DNA of 64,000 bases from Candidatus Defluviilinea proxima (GTDB taxonomy: Bacteria > Chloroflexota > Anaerolineae > Anaerolineales > Villigracilaceae). This document shows positions 34,542 through 43,320 of the stretch, piece after piece; position 1 is the first letter of the stretch, and every line of letters begins with the position of its first letter. Where the stretch lies: positions 1,193,501 to 1,257,500 of the forward strand of contig JADKIW010000001.1 of the NCBI GenBank assembly GCA_016721115.1, read 5' to 3'. Position numbers and translations under genes: made by a program. The notes below the pieces were generated by a model. It did not search any database. It saw only the letters and a program-made list of their open reading frames with translations, and had not been told where the DNA came from.

Positions 34542-34579
34542 GTAGGTTTGATGCCGGTTTTGTCCGAGAATATATATAT

Positions 34580-36910
34580 ATGAAATTCTGTGTTGAAGGA
34601 AAACTAAATATTTGGAATCCCCGATTCTATGTTTCCATTCTTCTTGGGATAATTTTCGGACTTGCTGTTTATAGTTATTGGCTGGTCAACATTTTTCCGT
34701 TGACCAGCCCTAAAATTTTTGTTTTTTCAATTTTTGCAGGTTTAATGGGGACATTTGGGTATTTTGCCCTTTTGGATCTGTGGATTATTCCATATTTTAT
34801 AAAACTTCAAAAAACGGAAAAACAAAAACTCATACTTTTGGGGATATTAATCGGATTGGTGTTGATGTTTGCTGGCACGAGTGCTTGGACATTGCCAACG
34901 CAATACTTGAACTTTCTGTTGCCCAGTCAAAGTTTGAAGATTACAGTTCCTGCTTCGGAAGGTGGCATTACACCTGAAGTTTCCATCCTTTGGATGACGA
35001 CTTCTTTGGGGGATGTATCGTATGACAAGATGAATCTCGATGGTTGGGTAAGGGATAAAGATCACCTTATACTAAAAAAGAGGCTGAATAATATTACCTG
35101 GCAGGGGCAAACTGGTGATGAAACACTGATCCTATTTCGTAAGTCCCCGGCCGGCGGGCTGGTCACAATTTCATGGAATGGGGAAACAGAAACTATTGAT
35201 CTTAGCTCTTCAGCGATTGGAACATTCCAATATAACCGTCAACTTAAAGTTCCGTTTTATGCATCTTTTGCCGCAGTTTGGCTGGTTGTTTTAGTGAATT
35301 TCGTCATGATAGGGATTGCTATCTGCATCCTGTTCTTCACTAAAAAATCTGTAGTGGAAGAAAGTGTCAAGAAGTCTGTCGAGGATGCTTCTGTTTCTGC
35401 TACTCAATGGAAACCAGCGGTTGAGATATCTATTGTTGTTATTATATTTTTTCTGGCATTTCTTTTGCGGGTACTCAATCTGGGAAATCTTTATCCATAT
35501 GCGGACGAGTACCTTCATCTTATAGCGGCAAAGGGGTTGTTTGCTGGCGCGCCTTTGAATTCTGTTTATCAGCGTAGTCTTTTTGTTGTCACATTGCCAG
35601 TTGTGGCATCTTATTCAGTATTGGGGCAAAGTTTATGGGCAGCACGTTTGCCAGAAGTGATCTTTAATACTTTGGGGATTGTTCCTCTATTTTTGATCAC
35701 ACGCAGGATAAATCGTCAAGTTGCCATTCTCTCCTGCCTTTTATTTGCAGTTAGCCCTTACGTTATTGCTTTTTCCCGAAATATTCGCGAATATGCGTAT
35801 ACACCCTTTTACTTCTATTGGGTGATATATCTTATGGCGTTATTTTTGCATGGCTTTCCTGACAAATTTGTGCTCTTCAGGGATTGGCGTAAGTTACAGT
35901 GGAAACATGTTGTTTTAGCATTACTTCTTACCTTTCCTGTGTTGTATGTAGTGGTAATTGACCGTCTTTCAACATTGAAATTAATCTTGATCGCTTATGC
36001 AGTCTTCGCTCTGTTCCTGTTTTCCAGGCTTGACCTGCGCAATCGGATTAACAAGGTTATGCTCGTTGCAAGTTCGATTATTTCCTTCATGGTAATAGCT
36101 AGAGAGATTCGACGTTTCTTGACACTTTCAGAAGTGGATTTACGATCATTTGAATATTTCTTTCTAAACCCGCTACAACAATGGTATTTTGGCCGCCTTG
36201 TAATTTTGCCGGTAATAGCTGTACTCGTTAGTTTGTATTTTGCTTTTCTATTGCGCCGCATAACACTCATTCCGATCTTGCTGAGCGTTTTATATATTGG
36301 TTATATGTTGTTTTTCATTTTCTTTTTCAAGGAAACAGGCTATAACCTACATCCTCGATTTGTTCTTGCCGCACACTTGTGGTTCGTGCCCATCCTTGCT
36401 CTGGGTATGGACGTAGTTTGGAGATTTTTGTATTTTTTATTAGGTGAGAAGCGAGCGTTAACTAATCTTTCAGCCTGCATCTTTATTTTGATAACCTTTA
36501 ATCCCCGCCAAATTCTCTTGCCTACTTTTTTTCAAGGCGAATTGATGCCAATCACCAATCTAATCCATGACGATCTAGGTGCCGCGGACGAATATATGCG
36601 TACCCATGTCAAAAAAGATGATGTGCTCATTGGAAGCATGTATGCAAGTTATGTGCAATGGCAGGGGAATCTTGAGTTTGACAAAATTTACCCTTACTCA
36701 AATGAAATATTAAAAAAATACAAAAACGGCTTCTCATATATCGTTTCGGTTGTTGACCAATATCCATCAGGATGGATAGTTATCGATGAACAACGTTTGG
36801 ATTATGTACCCCCTTCATTGCCAAAGAAACAGACTGTCATTCATGGAAAAACAGTGGAGTATGTGGGTAAATTCTTGAATCAATATATTTGGCGTTGGAG
36901 TGTAAAATAG
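34580..36910 (+). CDS. GT39/ArnT-like membrane glycosyltransferase
   Basis: A 776-residue membrane protein. Two early helices are followed by an extracytoplasmic beta-rich insert (residues about 105-230), then from residue 290 the GT-C core: LRVLNLGNLYPYADEYLHL carries the acidic DE pair in the first large loop, then LWAARLPEVIFNTLGIVPLFLITRR and RNIREYAYTPFYFYW, as in ArnT/PMT_2 proteins. It is clearly more AT-rich than gmd before it and the GT2 after it, so recent transfer is possible. The 38-base gap to gmd holds a (TA) run. Confidence 0.75.
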   Translation: MKFCVEGKLNIWNPRFYVSILLGIIFGLAVYSYWLVNIFPLTSPKIFVFSIFAGLMGTFGYFALLDLWIIPYFIKLQKTEKQKLILLGILIGLVLMFAGTSAWTLPTQYLNFLLPSQSLKITVPASEGGITPEVSILWMTTSLGDVSYDKMNLDGWVRDKDHLILKKRLNNITWQGQTGDETLILFRKSPAGGLVTISWNGETETIDLSSSAIGTFQYNRQLKVPFYASFAAVWLVVLVNFVMIGIAICILFFTKKSVVEESVKKSVEDASVSATQWKPAVEISIVVIIFFLAFLLRVLNLGNLYPYADEYLHLIAAKGLFAGAPLNSVYQRSLFVVTLPVVASYSVLGQSLWAARLPEVIFNTLGIVPLFLITRRINRQVAILSCLLFAVSPYVIAFSRNIREYAYTPFYFYWVIYLMALFLHGFPDKFVLFRDWRKLQWKHVVLALLLTFPVLYVVVIDRLSTLKLILIAYAVFALFLFSRLDLRNRINKVMLVASSIISFMVIAREIRRFLTLSEVDLRSFEYFFLNPLQQWYFGRLVILPVIAVLVSLYFAFLLRRITLIPILLSVLYIGYMLFFIFFFKETGYNLHPRFVLAAHLWFVPILALGMDVVWRFLYFLLGEKRALTNLSACIFILITFNPRQILLPTFFQGELMPITNLIHDDLGAADEYMRTHVKKDDVLIGSMYASYVQWQGNLEFDKIYPYSNEILKKYKNGFSYIVSVVDQYPSGWIVIDEQRLDYVPPSLPKKQTVIHGKTVEYVGKFLNQYIWRWSVK

Positions 36911-36935
36911 TACGTATTGGAGTCTACTAAACTAT

Positions 36936-37883
36936 ATGGACCTTTCTCTCGTAGTACCTGTATATAACGAAAAAGAAAACCTGCCCCTGTTGATGGACGC
37001 GATCAATGCGGCTTTGAACCCTCTCAAGAAAACATGGGAGGTGATTCTCGTAGACGATGGTTCCAAAGATGGCAGTCTGGAAGTGTTGGAAAGTCTCGTA
37101 AAACAAGACCCTAAGCACGTCCGTGTGGTGGTATTTCGACGTAATTTTGGGCAGACGGCCGCTATTGCCGCAGGGATCGATCATTCAGAAGGGGATGTCA
37201 TTATCCTCTTGGATGCGGATCTCCAAAATGACCCCGCTGATATTCCCATGCTTCTCGCCAAGCTGGAGGAAGGCTACGACCTCGTCAGCGGTTGGCGCAA
37301 GGATCGCAAGGACAACCGCCTCACGCGCACGATCCCTTCCAACATGGCGAACGGACTGATCTCATGGGCGACTGGTGTGCACCTCCATGATTATGGATGC
37401 ACGCTCAAAGCATATCGTCGTGAAACGCTGAAGGGATTCCGATTGTATGGTGAGATGCATCGTTTTATTCCAGTGTTCGCCCATTCTGTTGGAGCGAAGA
37501 TTGCAGAACTCCCTGTCCGCCACCACCCACGCAAATTTGGTGTAGCAAAATACGGCTTGGAAAGAACCGTGAAAGTCGTCCTCGATCTATTCACAGTAAA
37601 ATTCTTGCTTGATTATTCCCACAAGCCCATGCGTTTGTTCGGCGGCGCTGGTGTTGGTCTGATCGGCATCAGTATCCTGACGATGATGTATCTGTTGATC
37701 CGTAAAATATTCTTTGTCATTCCTGTGCTTACTTCACCGTTTTTCCAGATCAGTGTCATGCTTTCTATTTTGGGTTTTCAATCCATTCTTATGGGCCTGA
37801 TCGCGGAACTGTTGGCGCGCACATATCACGAATCGCAGAGTAAGCCTACATATACTGTTCGAGCGGTTTTGGGAAAGAAGTAA
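36936..37883 (+). CDS. Family 2 glycosyltransferase (DPM1/GtrB-like)
   Basis: A 315-residue inverting GT-A enzyme that makes a polyprenyl-phosphate sugar on the cytoplasmic side. The N-terminal domain has VVPVYNEKENLPLL, VDDGSKDGS and LDADLQNDP (the metal-binding DxD with its typical DLQ(N/D)DP), then GWRKDRKDN and RRHHPRKFGVAKYG-type donor features. The C-terminus has two membrane helices, as in GtrB. It probably supplies the lipid-linked sugar for the GT39-like enzyme before it. Confidence 0.92.
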   Translation: MDLSLVVPVYNEKENLPLLMDAINAALNPLKKTWEVILVDDGSKDGSLEVLESLVKQDPKHVRVVVFRRNFGQTAAIAAGIDHSEGDVIILLDADLQNDPADIPMLLAKLEEGYDLVSGWRKDRKDNRLTRTIPSNMANGLISWATGVHLHDYGCTLKAYRRETLKGFRLYGEMHRFIPVFAHSVGAKIAELPVRHHPRKFGVAKYGLERTVKVVLDLFTVKFLLDYSHKPMRLFGGAGVGLIGISILTMMYLLIRKIFFVIPVLTSPFFQISVMLSILGFQSILMGLIAELLARTYHESQSKPTYTVRAVLGKK

Positions 37884-37887
37884 TCTA

Positions 37888-38802
37888 GTGCCTGTATGGT
37901 GGTCAAAGAACCGTCAAAAGATATTCCAGTTGGCGGGAACAATATTGGCGGTTGTATTGTTGGCCTTGCTGTTGAAAGATGGCGGGTGGAATGAAATCAT
38001 CTCGGCTTTTAGGCGCATCAAAACATCTGATCTGCTTTGGGTGGCAGTTCTCTTTGCGATCTCGCGCATGGCGGTTACTGCAAGGTGGCATGTATTACTG
38101 CGCTCCGGTGGCATCGACATCCGTTTCAAAGATAGTGCGGCGTTGACTTTTACCGGCCTGTTTGCTTCCAACTTTTTGCCCAGCACCATTGGCGGTGATG
38201 TGGTACGTCTGGCGGGCGCGATGCAAATGGGATATGACCGGGCAGTCTGCCTCGCATCTATTGCCGCCGACAGGTTGGTAGGTATGCTGGGGATGACGAT
38301 GACGCTCCCGATCGGGCTGGCATATTCCTGGAATCTTTTACAGGACCCCGCGTCTCTTCTTTCCTTTGGCCTATTTCAAAAACCCTTTGCCTTTCTCAAG
38401 CGGACATTTTCCGTCTTCGGTCTCTGGCTCAAGAAACCTGCATCTCTTGTGCAATCTTTAGCCTTTTCGTGGATCCACATGATCTGCCTGTTCGGTGCGA
38501 TCTATATCTTTGTAGATGACCTCGGCACGCATGTCTCTTTTTGGATGATTGCAGGCTTGTGGAGCCTCACATATTTCATCACACAGATACCGATCGCGAT
38601 CAACGGCTATGGCTTGCAAGAACTCTCATTCACGTTCTTTATGTCTAACGTGGCCGGGTTGACCCCGGCGATTAGTTTGAGTGTGGCAGTATTGCTCCGC
38701 GCATATTTCATTCTTTCGAGCCTACCGGGGGCGTTCTTCCTGCCGTCCATCATGGCGGCAATGGTGAAACAAAAAGAGGAAATTTCCTCGAACGAGATGT
38801 AG
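37888..38802 (+). CDS. LPG-synthase/AglD-type membrane protein (UPF0104)
   Basis: A 304-residue protein with about eight helices, starting with GTG four bases after the previous stop. The signatures LRSGGIDIRFKDSAALTFTGLFASNFLPSTIGGDVVR and AADRLVGMLGM are those of the lysylphosphatidylglycerol-synthase TM region/UPF0104 family. In polysaccharide loci these act on lipid-linked sugars as flippase-like partners of GtrB-type GT2 enzymes. The adjacency here supports that, but no direct evidence is available. Confidence 0.85.
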   Translation: MPVWWSKNRQKIFQLAGTILAVVLLALLLKDGGWNEIISAFRRIKTSDLLWVAVLFAISRMAVTARWHVLLRSGGIDIRFKDSAALTFTGLFASNFLPSTIGGDVVRLAGAMQMGYDRAVCLASIAADRLVGMLGMTMTLPIGLAYSWNLLQDPASLLSFGLFQKPFAFLKRTFSVFGLWLKKPASLVQSLAFSWIHMICLFGAIYIFVDDLGTHVSFWMIAGLWSLTYFITQIPIAINGYGLQELSFTFFMSNVAGLTPAISLSVAVLLRAYFILSSLPGAFFLPSIMAAMVKQKEEISSNEM

Positions 38803-38813
38803 GTATACTGCTG

Positions 38814-38819
38814 TAAAAT
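38814..38819 (+). promoter_or_regulatory. -10-like hexamer 7 bases before gene 38827
   Basis: TAAAAT followed by TGGGGCG and then ATG. Confidence 0.35.
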
Positions 38820-38826
38820 TGGGGCG

Positions 38827-40863
38827 ATGCGTAATACAACAACTACCCCCCGTTCTTTTTGGCTGACCCTTCTTGCATTTAACTTTATCGCCAACTTGGT
38901 CATGGCGCGCTTAATCTGGTTGCGTCAGGTTGAGCTCAAGTCAGATATGCTGCGCTCCTCCTGGAGTGGTGTGATTCTGTTTTGCCTGTTGCTATCTGTT
39001 ATCAGTGTTTGGATGGCGATACGTGTAGTGGGAAACAAAGCCGTCGTTTTTGATCGTCTTGACACCGTTCGCTTTAATAATCCTGCATTGCATGTGATCG
39101 GCATAATTGTGTTTGCTGCCATTGCCTTCTTAATCCCATATCTCAAGTTCACTCTCAAGATTGGGCAAGATCCCAAAGAGCCGGTCTATGACATGGTTCT
39201 TCTATCGTTGCTATACTACTGGATGTGCTGGTGGCTTATCTTGATAGCCTCGGCATCCCTCAAGATAGGTTTTCAAACATCATGGGAAGGCGGCTTCGCA
39301 ACCGCTCTTGTGATACTTGGGGTTGTATTTGAGGTGATGGTCCGCATTAATTTTGTAACAAGTTACCCGCTTTCAATGGGATGGTCGGAGGGGAGCCGTT
39401 ACTACTACGCCTCATTGTTTTTCTCCAAACAGATTTATGGAGAGACGTTCCCCCTCTCTACGCTTCATCCTACCCGTTACCTGCTTCAATCGTTCCCGTT
39501 CCTTTTTCCCAGCCTTGGCATTTTCGCGCATCGCTTCTGGCAATTCCTCTTGTGGATCGGCCTGACGGCCGGTGCATCCATTGCAGTGACGAAGAGGGTT
39601 TTTAAACGCGAAGAAAAAGCATTAATGTGGTTAGCTGCTGGTTGGCTCTTTCTGTTTCTTCTGCGCGTGGGTGTTTATTATCATTTGGAAGTCATGGTGA
39701 TTCTGCCTATGTTGTTCGTGACGAGTCAGAAGCCGCGGCAATCACTCATCGCTGTGATTTTTGCATCGCTTTGGGCAGGCGTTAGCCGTGTGAATTGGTT
39801 TCCAGTGCCAGCCATGATCGCGATTGCGGTTTACCTGCTTGAAACACCATTCAATGTAAAAGTAAGGGAAACCAGATCATTCAAACAGTTTGCAGGCTAC
39901 CTCTCGCAACCAACACTTTGGGGTATTGTCGGACTAGCTTCCGCTTTGTTCTCTCAGTGGGCATATGTGTATATTTCTGGCAACGCACAAAACGCAGACG
40001 CCTTTACATCCAGCTTTACATCTGACTTGCTGTGGTACAGGTTGTGGCCAAATCCAAACTTTCCATTAGGAGTTGTCCCTGCGATCTTGCTCATCAGCGG
40101 GCCGTTGCTTGCGATCATTATCTTTGCGATGCGGCAATGGAATTCCCTTCACCCAATCCGTTGGATGGGCTTGATTCTCATGCTACTTGCTTTGTTTGCT
40201 GGTAGCGCTGTAGTTAGTACAAAAATCGGCGGTGGCGGTGACTTGCACAACATGGATACCTATACCGCATTCATCGGCATTGTGGGGCTTTATTTTGTTG
40301 GCGGGCGCGTTGCAACAGAGTCTGGCATGAGCCTTATACAGATTCGTATGTCCCCTGTATCTGCGATTGCTCTGGTTATTCCCCTTTTGATCCTTTTGCC
40401 AGCATTGAGTCCGTATCCCAAATATAAGGATGGACTCGCTCAACGTGCCCATCACCAACTGGTGGATGCTGTGAATATAGCTGGGCAAAAGGGGCCAGTT
40501 TTGTTCATTAGCGATAGACAATTGCTCTCTTTAGGCGATGTAAAAGTTCCGCTTGTGTATGATTATGAAGTGGTTACCATGATGGAAATGGCCATGTCTG
40601 GCAACCAAGCGTATCTAAATCGGTTTTACGATGATCTGGCTAACCACCGTTTCGCAGCGATTGTGTCTGGCCGTCAAAGCCTGAATATTAAACTGGATGG
40701 CGAATTCGTGGAGGAGAATAATGTGTGGAATACCTACGTCGCGCCTTACATTCTCTGTTCCTACGAATCCAGCCAGACGATTGGGGCAGACCAAACCCGC
40801 CTTGAGATCTATGTACCCCGTATCCAATCGGAAGATTGTCCGTCTAGAAATATAATTAAGTAA
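38827..40863 (+). CDS. Large membrane protein, paralogue 1
   Basis: A 678-residue polytopic protein with about 12-13 helices and a soluble C-terminal domain of about 150 residues. It is a paralogue of the protein at 44455-46434: both carry (S/N)YPxxMGWSExSRYYYxSLFFSK in the first large loop, SRVNWxPxPxxIAxxxYLLExPF, and KIGGGxDLHNxDxY before the last helices. The Trp-Ser-Glu and Tyr-rich loop suggests a GT-C-like active site. Function is not known; it could be a glycosyltransferase or polymerase for the glycan made by the adjacent rml genes. Confidence 0.65.
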   Translation: MRNTTTTPRSFWLTLLAFNFIANLVMARLIWLRQVELKSDMLRSSWSGVILFCLLLSVISVWMAIRVVGNKAVVFDRLDTVRFNNPALHVIGIIVFAAIAFLIPYLKFTLKIGQDPKEPVYDMVLLSLLYYWMCWWLILIASASLKIGFQTSWEGGFATALVILGVVFEVMVRINFVTSYPLSMGWSEGSRYYYASLFFSKQIYGETFPLSTLHPTRYLLQSFPFLFPSLGIFAHRFWQFLLWIGLTAGASIAVTKRVFKREEKALMWLAAGWLFLFLLRVGVYYHLEVMVILPMLFVTSQKPRQSLIAVIFASLWAGVSRVNWFPVPAMIAIAVYLLETPFNVKVRETRSFKQFAGYLSQPTLWGIVGLASALFSQWAYVYISGNAQNADAFTSSFTSDLLWYRLWPNPNFPLGVVPAILLISGPLLAIIIFAMRQWNSLHPIRWMGLILMLLALFAGSAVVSTKIGGGGDLHNMDTYTAFIGIVGLYFVGGRVATESGMSLIQIRMSPVSAIALVIPLLILLPALSPYPKYKDGLAQRAHHQLVDAVNIAGQKGPVLFISDRQLLSLGDVKVPLVYDYEVVTMMEMAMSGNQAYLNRFYDDLANHRFAAIVSGRQSLNIKLDGEFVEENNVWNTYVAPYILCSYESSQTIGADQTRLEIYVPRIQSEDCPSRNIIK

Positions 40864-40892
40864 AGCTTGAGCTTTATATTGGAAGGATGATT

Positions 40893-42008
40893 ATGGCTGA
40901 AAAACAAACCGTACTTATCACAGGCGGATGTGGCTTTATCGGTTCAAATTTTGTGCGTATGCTTGTTGCGGATGGTAACTATCGCGTAGTAAATCTTGAT
41001 GCGCTGACCTACGCAACCAATCCGCTTTCTCTCAAGGACTTGGAAAGCAATCCCAATTATGTTTTCGTAAAAGGCAATATTACAGACCGTGAACTGGTCT
41101 CGTCGTTGTTCACACAGTATCAGCCAATTGGTGTTTTTCATTTTGCTGCCGAATCTCATGTGGACCGCTCTATTGTCCATGCGGAGGATTTTGTGCAGAC
41201 GAATGTACTTGGCACCTTTACCATGCTTCAAGCCGCACGCGTCTATTGGAGCGACCTGCCTGATGACAAAAAGAAGGCTTTTCGATTTCTGCATGTTTCC
41301 ACGGATGAAGTCTTCGGTTCGCTCGGACCCGAGGGCTATTTCACTGAAGAGACTCCTTATGCACCCAACTCGCCTTACTCTGCGTCCAAAGCATCCAGTG
41401 ATCATTTTGTGCGCGCCTTTCATCACACGTATGGTTTACCGACTGTTATTACAAATTGCTCCAATAACTACGGTCCCTATCAATTCCCTGAGAAGATGAT
41501 CCCGTTGATGATCTTGAATGCACTTTCTGGTAAGCCTTTGCCTGTATATGGAGATGGCTCCAACATTCGCGATTGGTTGTATGTGGAAGATCATTGCACA
41601 GCGGTCAAACTGGCTTTTGAAAAGGGCGTGCCGGGCGAAGTGTATGTTATTGGTGGAAACAACGAGCAGAAGAATATCAACCTTGTGAATAAGATGTGCG
41701 ATATCCTCGATGATATTGCGCCGCCTGTAGAAGTGCCGCAGTTGAGAGAACAAGGGTTGAAGAGTTATAAGGATCTTATCCGTTTTGTAACGGACCGCCC
41801 GGGACATGATCATCGTTACGCAATTGATTCAGCGAAGATACGGCGCGAGTTGGGCTGGCAGGCTGATGTCGGGTTTGAGGCGGGCTTACGCCGTACGATA
41901 GAGTGGTATTTGTCGAATCCCGAGTGGGTGGACCAGGTCAGCAGTGGATCATATGGCGAATGGGTCAAAAAGAATTACGCTTGGCGTGCAGAGAAGGAGA
42001 CCAAATGA
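40893..42008 (+). CDS. rfbB: dTDP-glucose 4,6-dehydratase
   Basis: Converts dTDP-glucose to dTDP-4-keto-6-deoxyglucose with bound NAD. It is 371 residues. The Rossmann motif GGCGFIGSN starts at residue 11, HVSTDEVFGSLG carries catalytic Asp138 and Glu139, and Tyr162 and Lys166 are in YSASKASSDH. NCSNNYGPYQFPEK is diagnostic for RmlB. The start at 40893 is chosen because GGAAGG lies 7 bases before it; an ATG at 40887 is too close to that site. It overlaps rfbA by four bases (ATGA). Confidence 0.96.
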   Translation: MAEKQTVLITGGCGFIGSNFVRMLVADGNYRVVNLDALTYATNPLSLKDLESNPNYVFVKGNITDRELVSSLFTQYQPIGVFHFAAESHVDRSIVHAEDFVQTNVLGTFTMLQAARVYWSDLPDDKKKAFRFLHVSTDEVFGSLGPEGYFTEETPYAPNSPYSASKASSDHFVRAFHHTYGLPTVITNCSNNYGPYQFPEKMIPLMILNALSGKPLPVYGDGSNIRDWLYVEDHCTAVKLAFEKGVPGEVYVIGGNNEQKNINLVNKMCDILDDIAPPVEVPQLREQGLKSYKDLIRFVTDRPGHDHRYAIDSAKIRRELGWQADVGFEAGLRRTIEWYLSNPEWVDQVSSGSYGEWVKKNYAWRAEKETK

Positions 42009-42877
42009 AGGGAATTATTTTAGCGGGCGGTAAAGGTACACGTCTTTATCCATTGACGATTGCCATCAGCAAACAGATCTTGCCGGTCTTCGATAAGCCA
42101 ATGATTTATTATCCTCTTTCGACGTTGATGCTGGCAGGCATACGTGAGATCCTTATCATCAGTACACCCGATGCCTTGCCATTATTTCGTGATTTGTTGA
42201 AGGACGGCTCGCAGTGGGGTTTGAAATTTGAATATGCCGAACAAGCGGAACCACGCGGACTAGCCGATGCATTCTTGGTCGGACGTGAGTTTATTGGTGA
42301 TAGTCCAGTTTGTTTGACGCTGGGTGATAACATCTTCTACGGCGAAGGGATGATATCACTACTACAAAGTTGTGCATCGCTTAAAGATGGCGCGATGATA
42401 TTTGGTTACAAAGTACATGATCCGGAACGATACGGAATCGTTGATTTTGATGAACAAGAAAACGTTTTGAGCATTGAGGAAAAGCCCAAGAAACCGAAAT
42501 CGAATTGGGCTGTTCCAGGGATTTATTTTTACGACAACCAGGTTGTAAAGGTTGCTGAATCACTCAAGCCTTCTGTGCGCGGTGAGATCGAGATTACAGA
42601 CCTGAATAAAATTTATCTGAACCGAAAACAGTTGAAGATAAAGTTATTTGGTCGTGGGGTCGCATGGCTGGATGCCGGTACACATGAATCTTTATTGCAG
42701 GCGGCTTCGTTCATCCAAACCATTCAGGAACGACAGGGATTGATGATTTCCTGCCCAGAAGAAATTGCCTTTCGTATGGGATTCATTGACCATGAACAAT
42801 TGTTGAAGCTCGGGCAAGCACTTTCCGGCAACAGCTATGGTCAATATATTTTGAATGTTGCGAATAACCCGGGATAG
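42005..42877 (+). CDS. rfbA: Glucose-1-phosphate thymidylyltransferase
   Basis: Forms dTDP-glucose from dTTP and glucose-1-phosphate, the substrate of the dehydratase encoded just before it. It is 290 residues. LAGGKGTRLYP at residues 6-16 is the nucleotide-binding motif, with KQILPVFDKPMIYYPL, LTLGDNIFYG and EEKPKKPKSNWAVPGIYFYDN typical of RmlA. The start at 42005 (four-base overlap) gives the family N-terminus; the longer frame back to 41903 is a shadow over rfbB. Confidence 0.96.
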   Translation: MKGIILAGGKGTRLYPLTIAISKQILPVFDKPMIYYPLSTLMLAGIREILIISTPDALPLFRDLLKDGSQWGLKFEYAEQAEPRGLADAFLVGREFIGDSPVCLTLGDNIFYGEGMISLLQSCASLKDGAMIFGYKVHDPERYGIVDFDEQENVLSIEEKPKKPKSNWAVPGIYFYDNQVVKVAESLKPSVRGEIEITDLNKIYLNRKQLKIKLFGRGVAWLDAGTHESLLQAASFIQTIQERQGLMISCPEEIAFRMGFIDHEQLLKLGQALSGNSYGQYILNVANNPG

Positions 42878-42895
42878 CACGGAGTGTATGTATAT

Positions 42896-43306
42896 ATGAC
42901 AGCCGATTTCTCTTTTCAAGTGGGTGATGGATTTTCATTTGAACGATACATCTCTGCGGATGATGTGAAACAGTTCGCGGAGATTGTCGGTGACCTTAAT
43001 CCTGTCCATCTTGACACAGCATTTGCTGAAGGTTCATTCTTCAAAAAACGTATTGTGCATGGGGCCTTCCTTGCAGGTTTGCTCTCGAAGGTCCTAGGTA
43101 TGGACTTTCCTGGACAGGGCACTATTTATATTTCGCAAAATTCTGTTTTCAAACGGCCAGTATATGTGGATACAACGGTCAAGGTTCAGGTGAAGGTTAC
43201 TGAAGTGTTGACCGAAAAACGCCGCCTCGTCTTGGATACAACTATCCTGAACGAGCAGAACGAAGTCTGTCTTGCAGGTTCCGCTACTGTGTGGATCCCT
43301 GAATAA
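42896..43306 (+). CDS. MaoC-like (R)-specific enoyl-CoA hydratase
   Basis: A 136-residue hot-dog-fold hydratase. The catalytic pair Asp33 and His38 lies in VGDLNPVHLD, the standard (R)-hydratase-2 motif, followed by AEGSFFKKRIVHGAFLAGLLSKVLG, typical of PhaJ-like proteins. These hydrate trans-2-enoyl-CoA to (R)-3-hydroxyacyl-CoA. It lies between rfbA (18 bases) and the wecE-type aminotransferase (14 bases) in one operon, which is unusual and suggests supply of a 3-hydroxyacyl group to decorate an amino sugar. An ATG at 42884 is an alternative start. Confidence 0.88.
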   Translation: MTADFSFQVGDGFSFERYISADDVKQFAEIVGDLNPVHLDTAFAEGSFFKKRIVHGAFLAGLLSKVLGMDFPGQGTIYISQNSVFKRPVYVDTTVKVQVKVTEVLTEKRRLVLDTTILNEQNEVCLAGSATVWIPE

Positions 43307-43320
43307 ACTTGGAGAACATC

